From positions 1-40,505 of the IMG/VR virus record IMGVR_UViG_3300022223_000012: a stretch of 40,505 bases of DNA, one strand, 5' to 3'. Below are positions 21,916 to 30,369 of this stretch, in pieces. How positions within the stretch are numbered: position 1 is the first letter of the stretch; every line of letters starts with the position of its first letter. The notes beneath the pieces are model-generated. The model was not told the origin of the DNA. It saw only the letters and a list, made by a program, of their open reading frames with translations, and did not search any database. Both the position numbers and the translations under genes were made by a program. The stretch comes from a virus.

Positions 21916-23151
21916 TTATGCCGCAGCCACCTGGTTGCGGGTTATAATCCTGATTGCCTTGCTACCAAAGCCGCGGTAGTTCAGCGTCTGCCGTATACCG
22001 GCCGGGCCATCCACCGGCACGCCGGCGCGCTCCCACAACACCTGCCCGCACTCAATCGCAAAATAGCCATTACCTGCCGTGCCATCGCCGGTGCCGTGCT
22101 TCGCCACCTGGCGCAAGCTGCTTATGGTTTTGGCTATGGCCTTGTCCAGTATGTCGGTGTTTTTAAATAGCGCAGTCACGCTACCCATTACCGTGGCATT
22201 GCCCGCCGGCAAGTCGCCGCGCTTGCTGCCGCTTCCGGTGGGGTCTATCTCGTATGCGCTCTCGTCCAGGTTATTGGCCAGCTTAAACTCCAGCGATGCC
22301 AGCCCGGCAATGGTTGCGCCGCCTTCCTCCAGTCCGGTAATGTTGGCCGCGCTCAAGGATGTATGCCCCGGCGAGTCCGGCGCGGCATCCGTGGGCGTGG
22401 TGTTGTATGTTTCATCGCGGCCTTTAACCGAGAATTGCGCGGTTAGTGCGCCCTCTTGTGGTGTGCTTAACACCAGCTCGCTAATGCGCAGGCCGGTGTG
22501 CAGCGCATACCGCTTGGTGATGTTGGCGCCGAGGTCGCCCTCTGCCCAAAAACTGCCCACCAGCGGGCCAATGCTAAAATGCTTTTCATACGCGCCAACA
22601 ATGGCCACGGTGTCGGATTTGTTCACGCCTGGCAGTGCGCCGGCGTCAACTTCCACAATCAACGCGCGGTCGGCGGTGCCGCTCTCCAGCGTAAACGTAC
22701 CACCGGCCGAAACATCCACCGCCGCACCTGCGGTATCGCCATTGGCCTGCCAGGCCAGGGTGCTGGCAGCAAACGTAAAGGTCAGCGTGCCATCGCCTAA
22801 AGGCGTGGCAGTTTCGGCGTACATGGCATCAATGCCGGTAATCTGTGGCGCAGCTACCAGCGCCGGGCGGTAAACATTCGCCGCGCCCAGCGCATACTTA
22901 AGCAGCTTGTCCATATCCTCTGGCGCCACTGTCATGGGTATGCCGCGACTCACATCCACATTGCCATACAGCGGCTGGCCAGGCGCGCGGTCATTGTCCA
23001 GCGTCGGATCTTCCAGCAGGTTCTGCGTGGCCCCTTGCCCGGTTAACCCCGTGGTGCGCACGCGCACACCGGTGGTGGCATCCGGGGTGCCGTATGTTGT
23101 TTCGTCGCCTACAATAAAACTAAAATCACTGCCTGCTGCTTGTCCGGGCAT
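21916..23151 (-). CDS. Major tail tube protein
   Basis: This 411-aa protein has the N-terminus GSDFSFIVGDETTYGTPD, then LLEDPTLDNDRAPGQPLYGN. This is typical of tail tube proteins related to the phage tail tube TTP_3-like families, in which tandem beta-sandwich domains stack as rings. The length suggests two tube domains or an added Ig-like domain (VDVSAGGTFTLESGTADRAL). GGAGGACACAACC precedes ATG 23151. Placement between tail terminator and chaperone supports the call. Confidence 0.8.
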   Translation of the reverse strand: MPGQAAGSDFSFIVGDETTYGTPDATTGVRVRTTGLTGQGATQNLLEDPTLDNDRAPGQPLYGNVDVSRGIPMTVAPEDMDKLLKYALGAANVYRPALVAAPQITGIDAMYAETATPLGDGTLTFTFAASTLAWQANGDTAGAAVDVSAGGTFTLESGTADRALIVEVDAGALPGVNKSDTVAIVGAYEKHFSIGPLVGSFWAEGDLGANITKRYALHTGLRISELVLSTPQEGALTAQFSVKGRDETYNTTPTDAAPDSPGHTSLSAANITGLEEGGATIAGLASLEFKLANNLDESAYEIDPTGSGSKRGDLPAGNATVMGSVTALFKNTDILDKAIAKTISSLRQVAKHGTGDGTAGNGYFAIECGQVLWERAGVPVDGPAGIRQTLNYRGFGSKAIRIITRNQVAAA

Positions 23152-23165
23152 GGTTGTGTCCTCCG

Positions 23166-23621
23166 TTATCTCTGCACGCTATACGTGCACAATATTAAAA
23201 AGTTAATGGCGTGCACCGGGTGTGTGGTTTCGTTATCTGTGTACGATTCCTGCACGCGGGCATAACTCACCGCACCACCTAGCCTGGCGTTGGCCAGCAG
23301 CGCCTTTACAATTAAATCCTTTAGCTGGCGTTTCTGTTGTATCGCCTTGGTGCGGTCTTGCTCGTCCCACACAAAGCCAATGGCCACGCCTTCTTCCTGT
23401 TCTTGCTCGTCGTAGCCCAGTGTCGGTGCCTGGTGCACACTGGCACCGGCAGCCAGCACCAGCGCGGGCCGTTGCTCGGGCGGTATATCCACCACTGCGC
23501 GCGTGCCATCCAGCACCGTAAACGCCGCGCCCAGGTTATGCGTGGCCAACCACGCCAACACGCCAGCATCATTCTGCAGCGTCGTTATCAGTCCGGCGTG
23601 TGCGGTTTCGGTTTCGGTCAT
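23166..23621 (-). CDS. Tail terminator-like protein
   Basis: This 151-aa protein has a helical start (TETAHAGLITTLQNDAGVLAW), a beta core with RPALVLAAGASVHQAP, a basic helix with KAIQQKRQLKDLIVKALLAN, and a last strand INFLILCTYSVQR. This alpha/beta order fits lambda gpU-like terminators that cap the tail tube. ATGA couples it to the head-closure gene. The assignment is by gene order and secondary-structure pattern. Confidence 0.65.
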   Translation of the reverse strand: MTETETAHAGLITTLQNDAGVLAWLATHNLGAAFTVLDGTRAVVDIPPEQRPALVLAAGASVHQAPTLGYDEQEQEEGVAIGFVWDEQDRTKAIQQKRQLKDLIVKALLANARLGGAVSYARVQESYTDNETTHPVHAINFLILCTYSVQR

Positions 23622-23974
23622 TTCAGTGCCTTGCGTGTCTGCTTGCGTATGTGTGTGATGACATCAACATCCTGCACCGCAAAGTCCAGGTATGGGCGGC
23701 CATCGTGCACAGCCTTGGCGTACCTGGCCGAATTACCCACCACCGCCAGTCGGTCGCCGCGCATGCGCCAATAGCTGGCGCGGCGCAGGTAGCCAGTGCG
23801 TGCCGGTACCGGCCAACTGCCCGGCGCACCGCCGCCGCTCAGATTTTTAACCTGCTTCTGGTCCACCTGTATGGCCGCATTACGCAAGCCGGTGGTAACA
23901 GCAGGCTCAAACGCCGCCGCGCGGCGGGCGTACTGGCTCGCCAGTGATCCGGCGTTGGTATCAACACCGGCCAC
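23618..23974 (-). CDS. HK97 gp10-like head-tail completion protein
   Basis: This 118-aa protein starts at GTG 23974, just after the preceding stop. The segment PVPARTGYLRRASYWRMRGD, then LAVVGNSARYAKAVHDGRPY, is the hallmark of gp10-like proteins: a 'TGxLRxS' motif followed by 'Y(A)xxVHdG' and a C-terminal helix. These proteins act in the head-tail joining region. Confidence 0.75.
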   Translation of the reverse strand: MAGVDTNAGSLASQYARRAAAFEPAVTTGLRNAAIQVDQKQVKNLSGGGAPGSWPVPARTGYLRRASYWRMRGDRLAVVGNSARYAKAVHDGRPYLDFAVQDVDVITHIRKQTRKALK

Positions 23975-23975
23975 G

Positions 23976-24419
23976 CTAACTGCTCACCGGCGGGTATAAC
24001 CCGGTTTCTACTACCGTGCTGCTGGCTGCCGACCCGGCGTGGCCATTGGCCACCCGCGCCAGCAAATCATCGGCCTGCGCCTGCAGGCCGCTGGATTTGC
24101 TGCCATATTCGCGCACGGTTAAATACGCACTATCGCTGGCCTGGTTTCCTGCGCGGGCGTTCGTGGTTAACCGCACCGCCAGGCGGCGCCACAACTCGGC
24201 CTCCACCATCAACAATTCCGCGCGCTTGATACGCTCAAACGTCGCGCCCGTGGTCAGCGCGTACAACGTCGCGCCCACTGCGTCCAGCGCCATAGCACCG
24301 GCATAGTTAATAATCAAAGCCAGGTACCCGGTATCTGCCGTGGCCCAATCGGTCGGCGCCCCGAATTGGCTTTTGTCAAAGCCCAGCTTTTCCACCTCTG
24401 CCACATCAACCTTGGGCAT
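23976..24419 (-). CDS. Head-tail connector (adaptor) protein
   Basis: This 147-aa protein is mostly helical. Its N-terminus, VDVAEVEKLGFDKSQFGAPT, is followed by helices with FERIKRAELLMVEAELWRRL, as in gp6/gp15-type adaptors that extend the portal. It lies between capsid and gp10-like genes. It overlaps its upstream neighbour by 14 nt. Confidence 0.65.
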   Translation of the reverse strand: MPKVDVAEVEKLGFDKSQFGAPTDWATADTGYLALIINYAGAMALDAVGATLYALTTGATFERIKRAELLMVEAELWRRLAVRLTTNARAGNQASDSAYLTVREYGSKSSGLQAQADDLLARVANGHAGSAASSTVVETGLYPPVSS

Positions 24420-24600
24420 GGTCGCGCTCGCTTATGGTTATTGTGTACTGTTGCCCGGGCACGTACTGGTCCATGCCGTCCGGGTCAGTAATGGTTATGG
24501 TTAATTCCGCAAACTGCGCCGGGTCAGCGTGCAAAAACGTAACCTGCTGCGCCTGCTTGGTGTTTGTAACTGCGCTGCACTCTGTCACCAGCTGCTGCAT
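24406..24600 (-). CDS. Small beta-rich head-region protein, 64 aa
   Basis: It lies immediately after the capsid terminator, with a strong GAGGGGATAGT site before ATG 24600. The sequence contains QVTFLHADPAQFAELTITIT, then QYVPGQQYTITIS, suggesting a small Ig-like or beta-sandwich protein. It could be a head decoration or joining factor; no family is recognised. Confidence 0.6.
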   Translation of the reverse strand: MQQLVTECSAVTNTKQAQQVTFLHADPAQFAELTITITDPDGMDQYVPGQQYTITISERDHAQG

Positions 24601-24610
24601 ACTATCCCCT

Positions 24611-24651
24611 CAAACAAAAAGCCCGGGTGGGTTACCACCCGCCCGGGCTTT
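24611..24651 (-). terminator. Rho-independent terminator after the major capsid gene
   Basis: A 15-bp stem (24618-24632 with 24637-24651, one G-U pair, loop of 4) is followed on the minus strand by TTTTTGTTTG. It begins 26 nt after the capsid stop. Partial termination here would give more capsid transcript than tail transcript. Confidence 0.85.
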
Positions 24652-24677
24652 GGTTGGCCCCGTGGTGTGTGTCAGGC

Positions 24678-25745
24678 TTATGCGAATTTCACGCGCGCCA
24701 CCTGTGCACTGTCACCAATGGCGGCGTTATACCGGCCCACCGCCACCAAATCCTCGGCGCTGGCGTATATGTTGCGGTCAGATTCAATGGTTAAATCTTT
24801 CCACAGGCCGCGCTTGATCTTGTGGCCAGGCAGCACCAGGTAGTACCCGGTTTCTGCGGCGGGCACGTCGGTGCTGGTGACAACACTCTGCACGTGTACG
24901 GCCACCGGTTCCTTGTTGGCCTGCTGGTCCACGATTGCGCTGCCACGGGTAGCGGTCAGCATCTTTTCAATGCGGCCCACTTTTTCCGGGTTGGTCAGGA
25001 TAACGAAACCGCTATTCTGGCCGACGCCGTAGCCCTTGCCGCGCAGGTTGCGCAGCATAACGCCCATGGCCTTGTTAATGGTGGTGGTGTCGTCGGTGTC
25101 GAAAGCCACATCCACCCCGGCGCCCAGCGCGGTAAACAGCGTGTAGTGGTCGCCTGCCATCTTCTCGTAATACTTGGCCACAAACTCCCCTATGGCGTCG
25201 TCAATCTTCCACCACTGCTGGAAGTCAATCCACGAATCCAGAATGCCCAGGCCGTCCGAAAACTCCATATACTTAACAGTGGTGAGCGCTTCGGAAATGT
25301 TGCGCCGCACCCTGGTAATGGCGCCGGGCTGGCGCTGGTCAAACGTCACACCCGCGTTAGTGTCCACAATGTCGAAGTGGTCGTGGAAGGTTGCGCGCAT
25401 ATCCACAAGCTGGAATAGCGCAGTAAAACCCATGTCCAGCTCCGGCATGTTGGTATGAATAAAATCCGCATACTGGTTGGCCGGGTCCACCAGCTCTGGC
25501 GTATCAGACGGCGTGGCATACTTCTGCCCCAGCCAGCTTTTTGCCATTGCCGTATAATCGGGGTTAGTGTGGCCTGTGCCGGCCAGGCGCTTGACGTTGG
25601 CAACTGGCAGGCTTTTGTGCCGGCTCACCATATCAAGCGCAAAGTGCACCTTGTCCACCTCAAACTGCACGGCGCTGGCCAGCATTTTAAGCACGGTGTC
25701 TTTCGGCTTATTGGCAAATGCCTTCCAGTTAATATTAGTACGCAT
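24678..25745 (-). CDS. Major capsid protein
   Basis: This 355-aa protein is preceded by AGGAGAGACAACG and follows the decoration protein gene. Features are an N-terminal arm, a central stretch with DMGFTALFQLVDMRATFHDH and a long helix region (DSWIDFQQWWKIDDAIGEFV), then a nucleating GYGVGQNSGFVILTNPEKVG segment and a beta-rich end. Size, position after protease/scaffold and decoration genes, and its own downstream terminator indicate an HK97-fold coat protein. The fold itself cannot be proved by eye. Confidence 0.8.
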   Translation of the reverse strand: MRTNINWKAFANKPKDTVLKMLASAVQFEVDKVHFALDMVSRHKSLPVANVKRLAGTGHTNPDYTAMAKSWLGQKYATPSDTPELVDPANQYADFIHTNMPELDMGFTALFQLVDMRATFHDHFDIVDTNAGVTFDQRQPGAITRVRRNISEALTTVKYMEFSDGLGILDSWIDFQQWWKIDDAIGEFVAKYYEKMAGDHYTLFTALGAGVDVAFDTDDTTTINKAMGVMLRNLRGKGYGVGQNSGFVILTNPEKVGRIEKMLTATRGSAIVDQQANKEPVAVHVQSVVTSTDVPAAETGYYLVLPGHKIKRGLWKDLTIESDRNIYASAEDLVAVGRYNAAIGDSAQVARVKFA

Positions 25746-25797
25746 CGTTGTCTCTCCTGGCCTGTGTCTCTTTCAAAGTTTCGGCATGCCTAAATTA

Positions 25798-26145
25798 TTA
25801 GGCTGCGGTCGCGTCCGGGTTCAGTGTTATAACGCCTTCGGTGTCCGCGCTGGCGGCGCTCTCCGCCACACGTCCGGCCAAAGTGGCGCCGGTAAGTATG
25901 TTGGTAAAATTCTTGTTAGTGTCGTGCCAGTAAATCGGCTCAAGTGGCACCCATGCCTGGGCGGCAGCTTTCGGCACGCGCACGGCGTCGGCGGCGGATA
26001 CAAAAACATTGCTGTCGTTCGCTGCTGCTGTGTTCAGTGGCATTACCGGCTTGCCACCGATCAATAAAAAGCTCTTTGCCGTAGTGGCAGCCGTGTGCGC
26101 CAGCGTAAAAGCTCGGTAATGTACGCTCAGTATTTCGGTGGGCAT
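25798..26145 (-). CDS. Capsid decoration protein (DUF2190-like)
   Basis: This 115-aa protein is a small beta-rich protein with TLAHTAATTAKSFLLIGGKP, then SNVFVSAADAVRVPKAAAQ, and a terminal DTEGVITLNPDATAA. This fits the DUF2190/head-fibre family that trims capsid surfaces. It has the ribosome site GGAGAGGAAACGACC and lies between scaffold and capsid genes. A short inverted repeat (GCCTAA-ATTA-TTAGGC) spans its stop codon. Confidence 0.65.
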   Translation of the reverse strand: MPTEILSVHYRAFTLAHTAATTAKSFLLIGGKPVMPLNTAAANDSNVFVSAADAVRVPKAAAQAWVPLEPIYWHDTNKNFTNILTGATLAGRVAESAASADTEGVITLNPDATAA

Positions 26146-26184
26146 GGTCGTTTCCTCTCCAGTTGCTCGCGGTATTTCGTGCCG

Positions 26185-26667
26185 TTATACCAGGCCAGTG
26201 TTAATGGCCGGGTTATTAAACGGGGTAAAGGCCTTGTGGTTGGCATCGGCGGCCGGCTGCTTGATTCGTTCCGGCGTATTACCGGCATTGCCGTTGGGGT
26301 TGCTGCCGTCCATGCTGCCATTGGGAATACTGCCGGCCAGCTTGTGTGCAAACGCCTTCAGCTTGGCCAGTGGCCAGTCGGTGTACTGCGCCTTTTCCTT
26401 GGCTACGGTGGCGTCGTCGTCACCGGTTACCAGGCCAAGGGTGCGCTGGTGCTTCACGATTTCGTCCACGGTTTCGTCGCGGTGCGCCTTGCCGTCGGTT
26501 ACCAGCATGGCGATGGTTTCCGGCTCTTTCAGCAGTTGCTCACCCAGCAGGCCTTCCAGGTCGTCAAAGACTTTTGCCTTGGCTGCATTGGTTGTGCTGC
26601 TGGCTTTTAGCGTCTTGTTTTCATTCAACGCCGCATCCAGCGCGGCCTGCAGTTCTTTAATGTCCAT
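26185..26667 (-). CDS. Internal in-frame scaffold gene within the protease gene
   Basis: ATG 26667 (MDIKELQAALDAALNENKTL) corresponds to residue 220 of the protease and is preceded by GAGGATAACGCA, a proper ribosome site inside the coding sequence. The 160-aa product consists of the helical, charged scaffold region only. Nested protease/scaffold genes are well known, for example lambda C/Nu3. Confidence 0.65.
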   Translation of the reverse strand: MDIKELQAALDAALNENKTLKASSTTNAAKAKVFDDLEGLLGEQLLKEPETIAMLVTDGKAHRDETVDEIVKHQRTLGLVTGDDDATVAKEKAQYTDWPLAKLKAFAHKLAGSIPNGSMDGSNPNGNAGNTPERIKQPAADANHKAFTPFNNPAINTGLV

Positions 26668-27324
26668 TGCGTTATCCTCACTATGCTGGCTTGCTTTGGT
26701 AAAGTGTTTTGCCACGTGTGCGCCGGGCTGTGCACCCAACCACACCAACGAGCCTTCCAGCGCCTCGCCCGGCGCTAACAATCTGTATGCCACCACACCG
26801 CCGTTGCCATCGCCTATGGCGCTGCGGTCGCTGGCCTGAAAACCGATAGACACATCCGACGCCACGCCGGCGTCAATGTCTGCAATCAAATCCGCATTTT
26901 TGTTTGAGCGCGGAATATAAAAAGACGCTTCCAGCAGCTTGGCCTTTTCGGTGCCCGTGGGCCATTGCAGCTGTGGCTGCTTTAAAGCCAGCCGCGCCTC
27001 GTCCAGCGCCATTTCTTTAACGCTGGCGGCAAACCAGCGGCCAACACCCGGGCCGGTGTCGCCATCCCATCCGCGCGGGTGTTTAATAAACAGCCCCTTG
27101 CCTGGCAGCGTGTTGGCAAACTCTGCCAGCAGTACGTCGTCAAACACATCGCGGTCGCGGTCGATTGCGTTGTGCGCCAGGTATGCCGTGCGCACGTAAA
27201 CCGTTTCGCCGGTCATTTCGTCCAGCGCAATGCGGTTAATCTGCTCCAGCTGGCCGGCATCAGGCGCACCGCCGGCCGCCTTGGTCGTGGTCAGGGTGCA
27301 CGTTTTATGCGCCGGGTAATTCAT
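26185..27324 (-). CDS. Prohead protease fused to scaffold
   Basis: The protein is 379 aa. Residues 40-200 form an HK97-type (S78-like) prohead protease: TVYVRTAYLAHNAIDRDRDV, FIKHPRGWDG with His82, and ASDVSIGFQASD with Ser159 as the probable nucleophile. Residues 220-379 are helical and charged, as in scaffold proteins. The protein would cleave scaffold and capsid arms during maturation. An internal start (26667) can produce the scaffold alone. Confidence 0.8.
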   Translation of the reverse strand: MNYPAHKTCTLTTTKAAGGAPDAGQLEQINRIALDEMTGETVYVRTAYLAHNAIDRDRDVFDDVLLAEFANTLPGKGLFIKHPRGWDGDTGPGVGRWFAASVKEMALDEARLALKQPQLQWPTGTEKAKLLEASFYIPRSNKNADLIADIDAGVASDVSIGFQASDRSAIGDGNGGVVAYRLLAPGEALEGSLVWLGAQPGAHVAKHFTKASQHSEDNAMDIKELQAALDAALNENKTLKASSTTNAAKAKVFDDLEGLLGEQLLKEPETIAMLVTDGKAHRDETVDEIVKHQRTLGLVTGDDDATVAKEKAQYTDWPLAKLKAFAHKLAGSIPNGSMDGSNPNGNAGNTPERIKQPAADANHKAFTPFNNPAINTGLV

Positions 27325-27329
27325 TTCGA

Positions 27330-27623
27330 TTACTTTTTGTCTGCCTGCAGGTTCTGCTTGCGCCAGGTGGCCTGCTCGATAGTCAGCCCGCCGGAGTAAT
27401 CCGGGTGCTTCCAGTGGGCCGGGGTGATTTCCTCACCGCGCTTTGCCTTCGGGCTGTCGCCTTCGGCGCCGGCTTCATCCAGCTGCGCCTGCATATCGGC
27501 CAACTGCTTGGCCTGCTCTGCGTTCAGTGTTTCGGCTGCCGCCAGCAGTGCGCGGGCTTCATCCAGCTGCGCCTGCAGGTCAGTTACTGCCGGGTCTTTC
27601 TGATTGTTTGCATTGTTGGCCAC
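27330..27623 (-). CDS. Coiled-coil head-region protein
   Basis: GTG 27623 follows AGGAGGGCGCGCAC and is preferred over upstream ATGs that lack ribosome sites. The 97-aa product has heptad-like repeats (LQAQLDEARALLAAAETLNA, then ADMQAQLDEAG) with two QAQLDEA units. A basic C-terminus (ITPAHWKHPDYSGGLTIEQA) follows. It may be a scaffold partner or head protein. It starts a transcription unit just after the portal terminator. Confidence 0.6.
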   Translation of the reverse strand: MANNANNQKDPAVTDLQAQLDEARALLAAAETLNAEQAKQLADMQAQLDEAGAEGDSPKAKRGEEITPAHWKHPDYSGGLTIEQATWRKQNLQADKK

Positions 27624-27699
27624 GTGCGCGCCCTCCTGTGGTGGTTCGGTTTGCATCTGTGCAATTACCGCAACCTTGTGCAATTTGCGGCGCGGCGTC

Positions 27700-27710
27700 G
27701 TCCGTTACGG
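27700..27710 (-). promoter_or_regulatory. Late-operon motif copy B (CCGTAACGGAC)
   Basis: The same dyad element as 11845-11855 lies between the portal terminator and the head-assembly genes, about 77 nt upstream of GTG 27623. It is bracketed by two 17-bp direct repeats (27681-27697 and 27715-27731, 16 of 17 identical), which is unusual for a simple promoter. Confidence 0.5.
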
Positions 27711-27738
27711 TTCACAAATTGCGGCGCGGCGCGCAGGC

Positions 27739-27764
27739 AAAAAAATACCCGCACAGGGGCGGGT
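27739..27764 (-). terminator. Rho-independent terminator after the portal gene
   Basis: On the minus strand ACCCGC-CCCTGT-GCGGGT is followed by ATTTTTTT. The 6-bp GC-rich stem with seven T residues lies 26 nt after the portal stop, separating the packaging genes from the head-assembly genes. Confidence 0.8.
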
Positions 27765-27789
27765 TGGTAATGGGGTTAACTGTGCCGGG

Positions 27790-29913
27790 TCAGTCGGGTG
27801 CGCGGGCCACAATCGTGCAGCGGCAGTTCGGGTGGCTGTCGCTCATTGGTCGCGGCCCGGTGCCCACCAGGTACGGACCACCGGCCGCCAGTGTCATGCA
27901 CGTGCTGCAGGCACCGCCGGCGCGCACCCAGTCGTATTGCTCCAGGCCTTCCTCGGCGTACAGCGTCAGCTTGCCGGTTACCTGGCTTTCCGCTATCTCA
28001 CTGCGGGCCAGTCGCTCCCAGTCGTAATTGTGCTCAACAAACTTTTGCCGCAGCAGCCGCGCCACGTCGTTGGGGTTCAGTCCGTCCAGCTCGCCGGCCT
28101 GCAGCATGGCAATAATATCTTCACGGTATGTTCGGGTTATGGCGTCCCTAACCAGTTCCATACCTCGGGCAGCCAGTGCGCGTGCGGCATCGCTGCGCAC
28201 ATCCAGCGCCAGCTCGTCCACGTCCAGCTCGGCCATGGCACGGTTTATGCCAATTTCCCACGCATCCACCATGGCCCGCGCCAGCGCGGCATCGTGGGCG
28301 CCGGCTTCGGCCATAAACTCGTCGGCCAGCTGCTCCAGTTCTGCGCGCATGGCGGTGGGGTCAAATATCCACGCCACCACGTCGTCGGCGTCTTTGGCTT
28401 GTTTGCTGGGCAGCTGCAATACCGCCAAGGTATCAACCAGCAGCTGCCCCCACCGTTTTTTTAATGCGCGCTCCGCCTTGGCCTCCAGTGCGCCCAAGGC
28501 CTCGCCATCGTCCACATAATCCTCGCCCTTGTGGCCGTGCAGGGTCTTGGTGTAACCATCATCAGTCGGCAGCATCACTTGCCCGGTGGTGGTTACCTTG
28601 GGCGCGTTGTCGCCGCTGGTGCTGCCAAAGCCACCACCGCTGCGCACCATGTCCGCCTGCGCGTGTAAAAACTCGGCTTGGGCTTCGGCCAGTATGTCCT
28701 GCAGGTTTGGCAACACTTGCACCAGCCGCCAGTCGCCTTTCTTCCACGTGCGGCCGCGTAGCCGCAGCATGGTTTCTATAATTCGGGTTAGCCCGGGGCG
28801 GCGCATGGCAAAGCGCGTGCGCGATTGCATCAACACCAGCTCGCCCTGGCGTTGCGCCAGCCGCTCCGCCGTGCTCCAGTGTCGGCCCATCATCCACGCC
28901 GGCACGCCAAACCGGCCCACAACTTGCTCCTCAAAGTGCCGCATGGGCGCTTCAATCTCCAGCACCTGGCCGTCGGCACCCAGCACCTGTATGGTTAATT
29001 CATCGTCTTTGCCAATGGCGTTAACCACGTCGGCACTGTTGCCCTGCTTTTTAATATTCAGCGCCGCCGCCAGGCTGGCCGCGAAGCCGTCGCGCTTTTT
29101 GGACAGCTCCGTTTCATTATCACTCAGCGCCTTATTGTTGGTCTTGTAGGTAATATTAAAAATAGGGTCACCAAAGCGCGCCCAGGTCTGGTTGGTGGCG
29201 TTTTCAATCGTCAGTATTGACCGGCTCACAAACTCCAGGCTGCGCATGATTGAAACGCCGTACGGGTTATCGGCCTCATTGTTCAGGCCCGCATAGACCA
29301 AAATGCGCGGATCCAGCTTTCGGTAGCCATATTGCGCCAGCTGCGCCGGTGTCGTCGCGCCGTAACTGTTGCGCAGTATGCGCTCCACGTTGTCCGTGCC
29401 ATCGCCGCGGCTGCGGCGCTTGCCCGGTGGGCAATACCAGGCTTCGATATTGCCGGCCTCGTTGCGTCGAAAGTACACGCCCTTGCTATCAGCAAGCCAT
29501 AGCCGGTCCACATCATTTTTGGCCTTGTTGGGCAATATCTCCGCCAGGCTGTGGCCTTGCTCGTACATCTCGTTGCCGCTGCCCGCGTACAACGCCTGCA
29601 GGCCTTGCTGCATATCGTTAACCCGCACGCCTTCGGCAAACTCTTTAAGCTCGGCCTCCATTGCGCTGGTTTCCGCTTCAATGTCCAGCACACCGTCCAG
29701 CGTTGTCATTAGGTTAATGCCGCCATCAATCAACGGCACCGCCTCGCGTATCGCCTCATAGAATTGCGCGTTTACGCTGCGCGGGTTCCAGTTATCAAAC
29801 GTGCCGGTCCACATACCTTGCGGCTGTGATTCACGTGCACCCACATTGCGGCCCGCCAACTTCTGGCCGCGCATGGAATCAAAAGCCGCTTTAATCGGAT
29901 TAAAGTTTAACAT
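27790..29913 (-). CDS. Portal protein with C-terminal MuF-like domain
   Basis: ATG 29913 with AGGAGGCAACAACA gives 707 aa. The first about 430 residues form a portal: helical N-terminus, IDGGINLMTTLDGVLDIEAE, IMRSLEFVSRSILTIENATN, and GRFGVPAWMMGRHWSTAERL. The last about 150 residues carry the Mu gpF/minor head signature ARSEIAESQVTGKL, then GACSTCMTLAAGG, then HPNCRCTIVA. In Mu these are two genes (gp29 and gp30); here they form one polypeptide. The portal is the DNA channel and motor anchor; the MuF domain would lie inside the head. The stop is followed by a terminator. Confidence 0.8.
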   Translation of the reverse strand: MLNFNPIKAAFDSMRGQKLAGRNVGARESQPQGMWTGTFDNWNPRSVNAQFYEAIREAVPLIDGGINLMTTLDGVLDIEAETSAMEAELKEFAEGVRVNDMQQGLQALYAGSGNEMYEQGHSLAEILPNKAKNDVDRLWLADSKGVYFRRNEAGNIEAWYCPPGKRRSRGDGTDNVERILRNSYGATTPAQLAQYGYRKLDPRILVYAGLNNEADNPYGVSIMRSLEFVSRSILTIENATNQTWARFGDPIFNITYKTNNKALSDNETELSKKRDGFAASLAAALNIKKQGNSADVVNAIGKDDELTIQVLGADGQVLEIEAPMRHFEEQVVGRFGVPAWMMGRHWSTAERLAQRQGELVLMQSRTRFAMRRPGLTRIIETMLRLRGRTWKKGDWRLVQVLPNLQDILAEAQAEFLHAQADMVRSGGGFGSTSGDNAPKVTTTGQVMLPTDDGYTKTLHGHKGEDYVDDGEALGALEAKAERALKKRWGQLLVDTLAVLQLPSKQAKDADDVVAWIFDPTAMRAELEQLADEFMAEAGAHDAALARAMVDAWEIGINRAMAELDVDELALDVRSDAARALAARGMELVRDAITRTYREDIIAMLQAGELDGLNPNDVARLLRQKFVEHNYDWERLARSEIAESQVTGKLTLYAEEGLEQYDWVRAGGACSTCMTLAAGGPYLVGTGPRPMSDSHPNCRCTIVARAPD

Positions 29914-30130
29914 TGTTGTTGCCTCCTGTGGCAATCGTCCACGCTGTCTTTATGCCCACTACGGTGCAGCCCACCACATACGCCACCACAAAACCGGGCA
30001 GCGATAGAATAAAGCTGATTAACTCGCCCGCCTGCCTGCCCAGCGTGCCCAGGCTGTCCGTGCGCCAGGCGCGGGCCAGCAGGCCGATAACAAGTACAGC
30101 GGCAAGGTAAAAAATCATGTCGTAAGTCAT
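29900..30130 (-). CDS. Two-helix membrane protein, 76 aa
   Basis: ATG 30130 overlaps the previous TGA (ATGA), and the 3' end overlaps the portal start. There are hydrophobic helices at about 4-20 (MIFYLAAVLVIGLLARA) and 38-66 (ISFILSLPGFVVAYVVGCTV). Function is unknown. Its position inside the packaging operon is odd for a membrane protein. Confidence 0.6.
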   Translation of the reverse strand: MTYDMIFYLAAVLVIGLLARAWRTDSLGTLGRQAGELISFILSLPGFVVAYVVGCTVVGIKTAWTIATGGNNNVKL

Positions 30131-30369
30131 TGCACTGTTTCCTGTCGCCACGTTGTCCGGCGCTGGCTTTTCTTTATGTAGTCTGTAACTCCCTGCAGTC
30201 TTTCTACCGCATCGGCATATCCTACAGTGGCACACATTGCCAGGCCGCACATACTGGCCAGCTTCATAATAGCGTTGCCGGCATCTTCGATAGTGTTGCA
30301 GTTGCAGGCGCTTAAGTATTCATTAACCGCATTATTGGCTAGCCTTTCCCCTTCTTTTTGGTCAATCAT
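30127..30369 (-). CDS. Small Cys-containing phage protein, 80 aa
   Basis: The sequence contains EYLSACNCNTIEDAGNAIMK, then MCGLAMCATVGYADAVERLQ, a pattern shared by small hypothetical phage proteins located near terminase genes. It is probably helical. It is coupled on both sides by ATGA overlaps. No function is known to me. Confidence 0.6.
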   Translation of the reverse strand: MIDQKEGERLANNAVNEYLSACNCNTIEDAGNAIMKLASMCGLAMCATVGYADAVERLQGVTDYIKKSQRRTTWRQETVQ

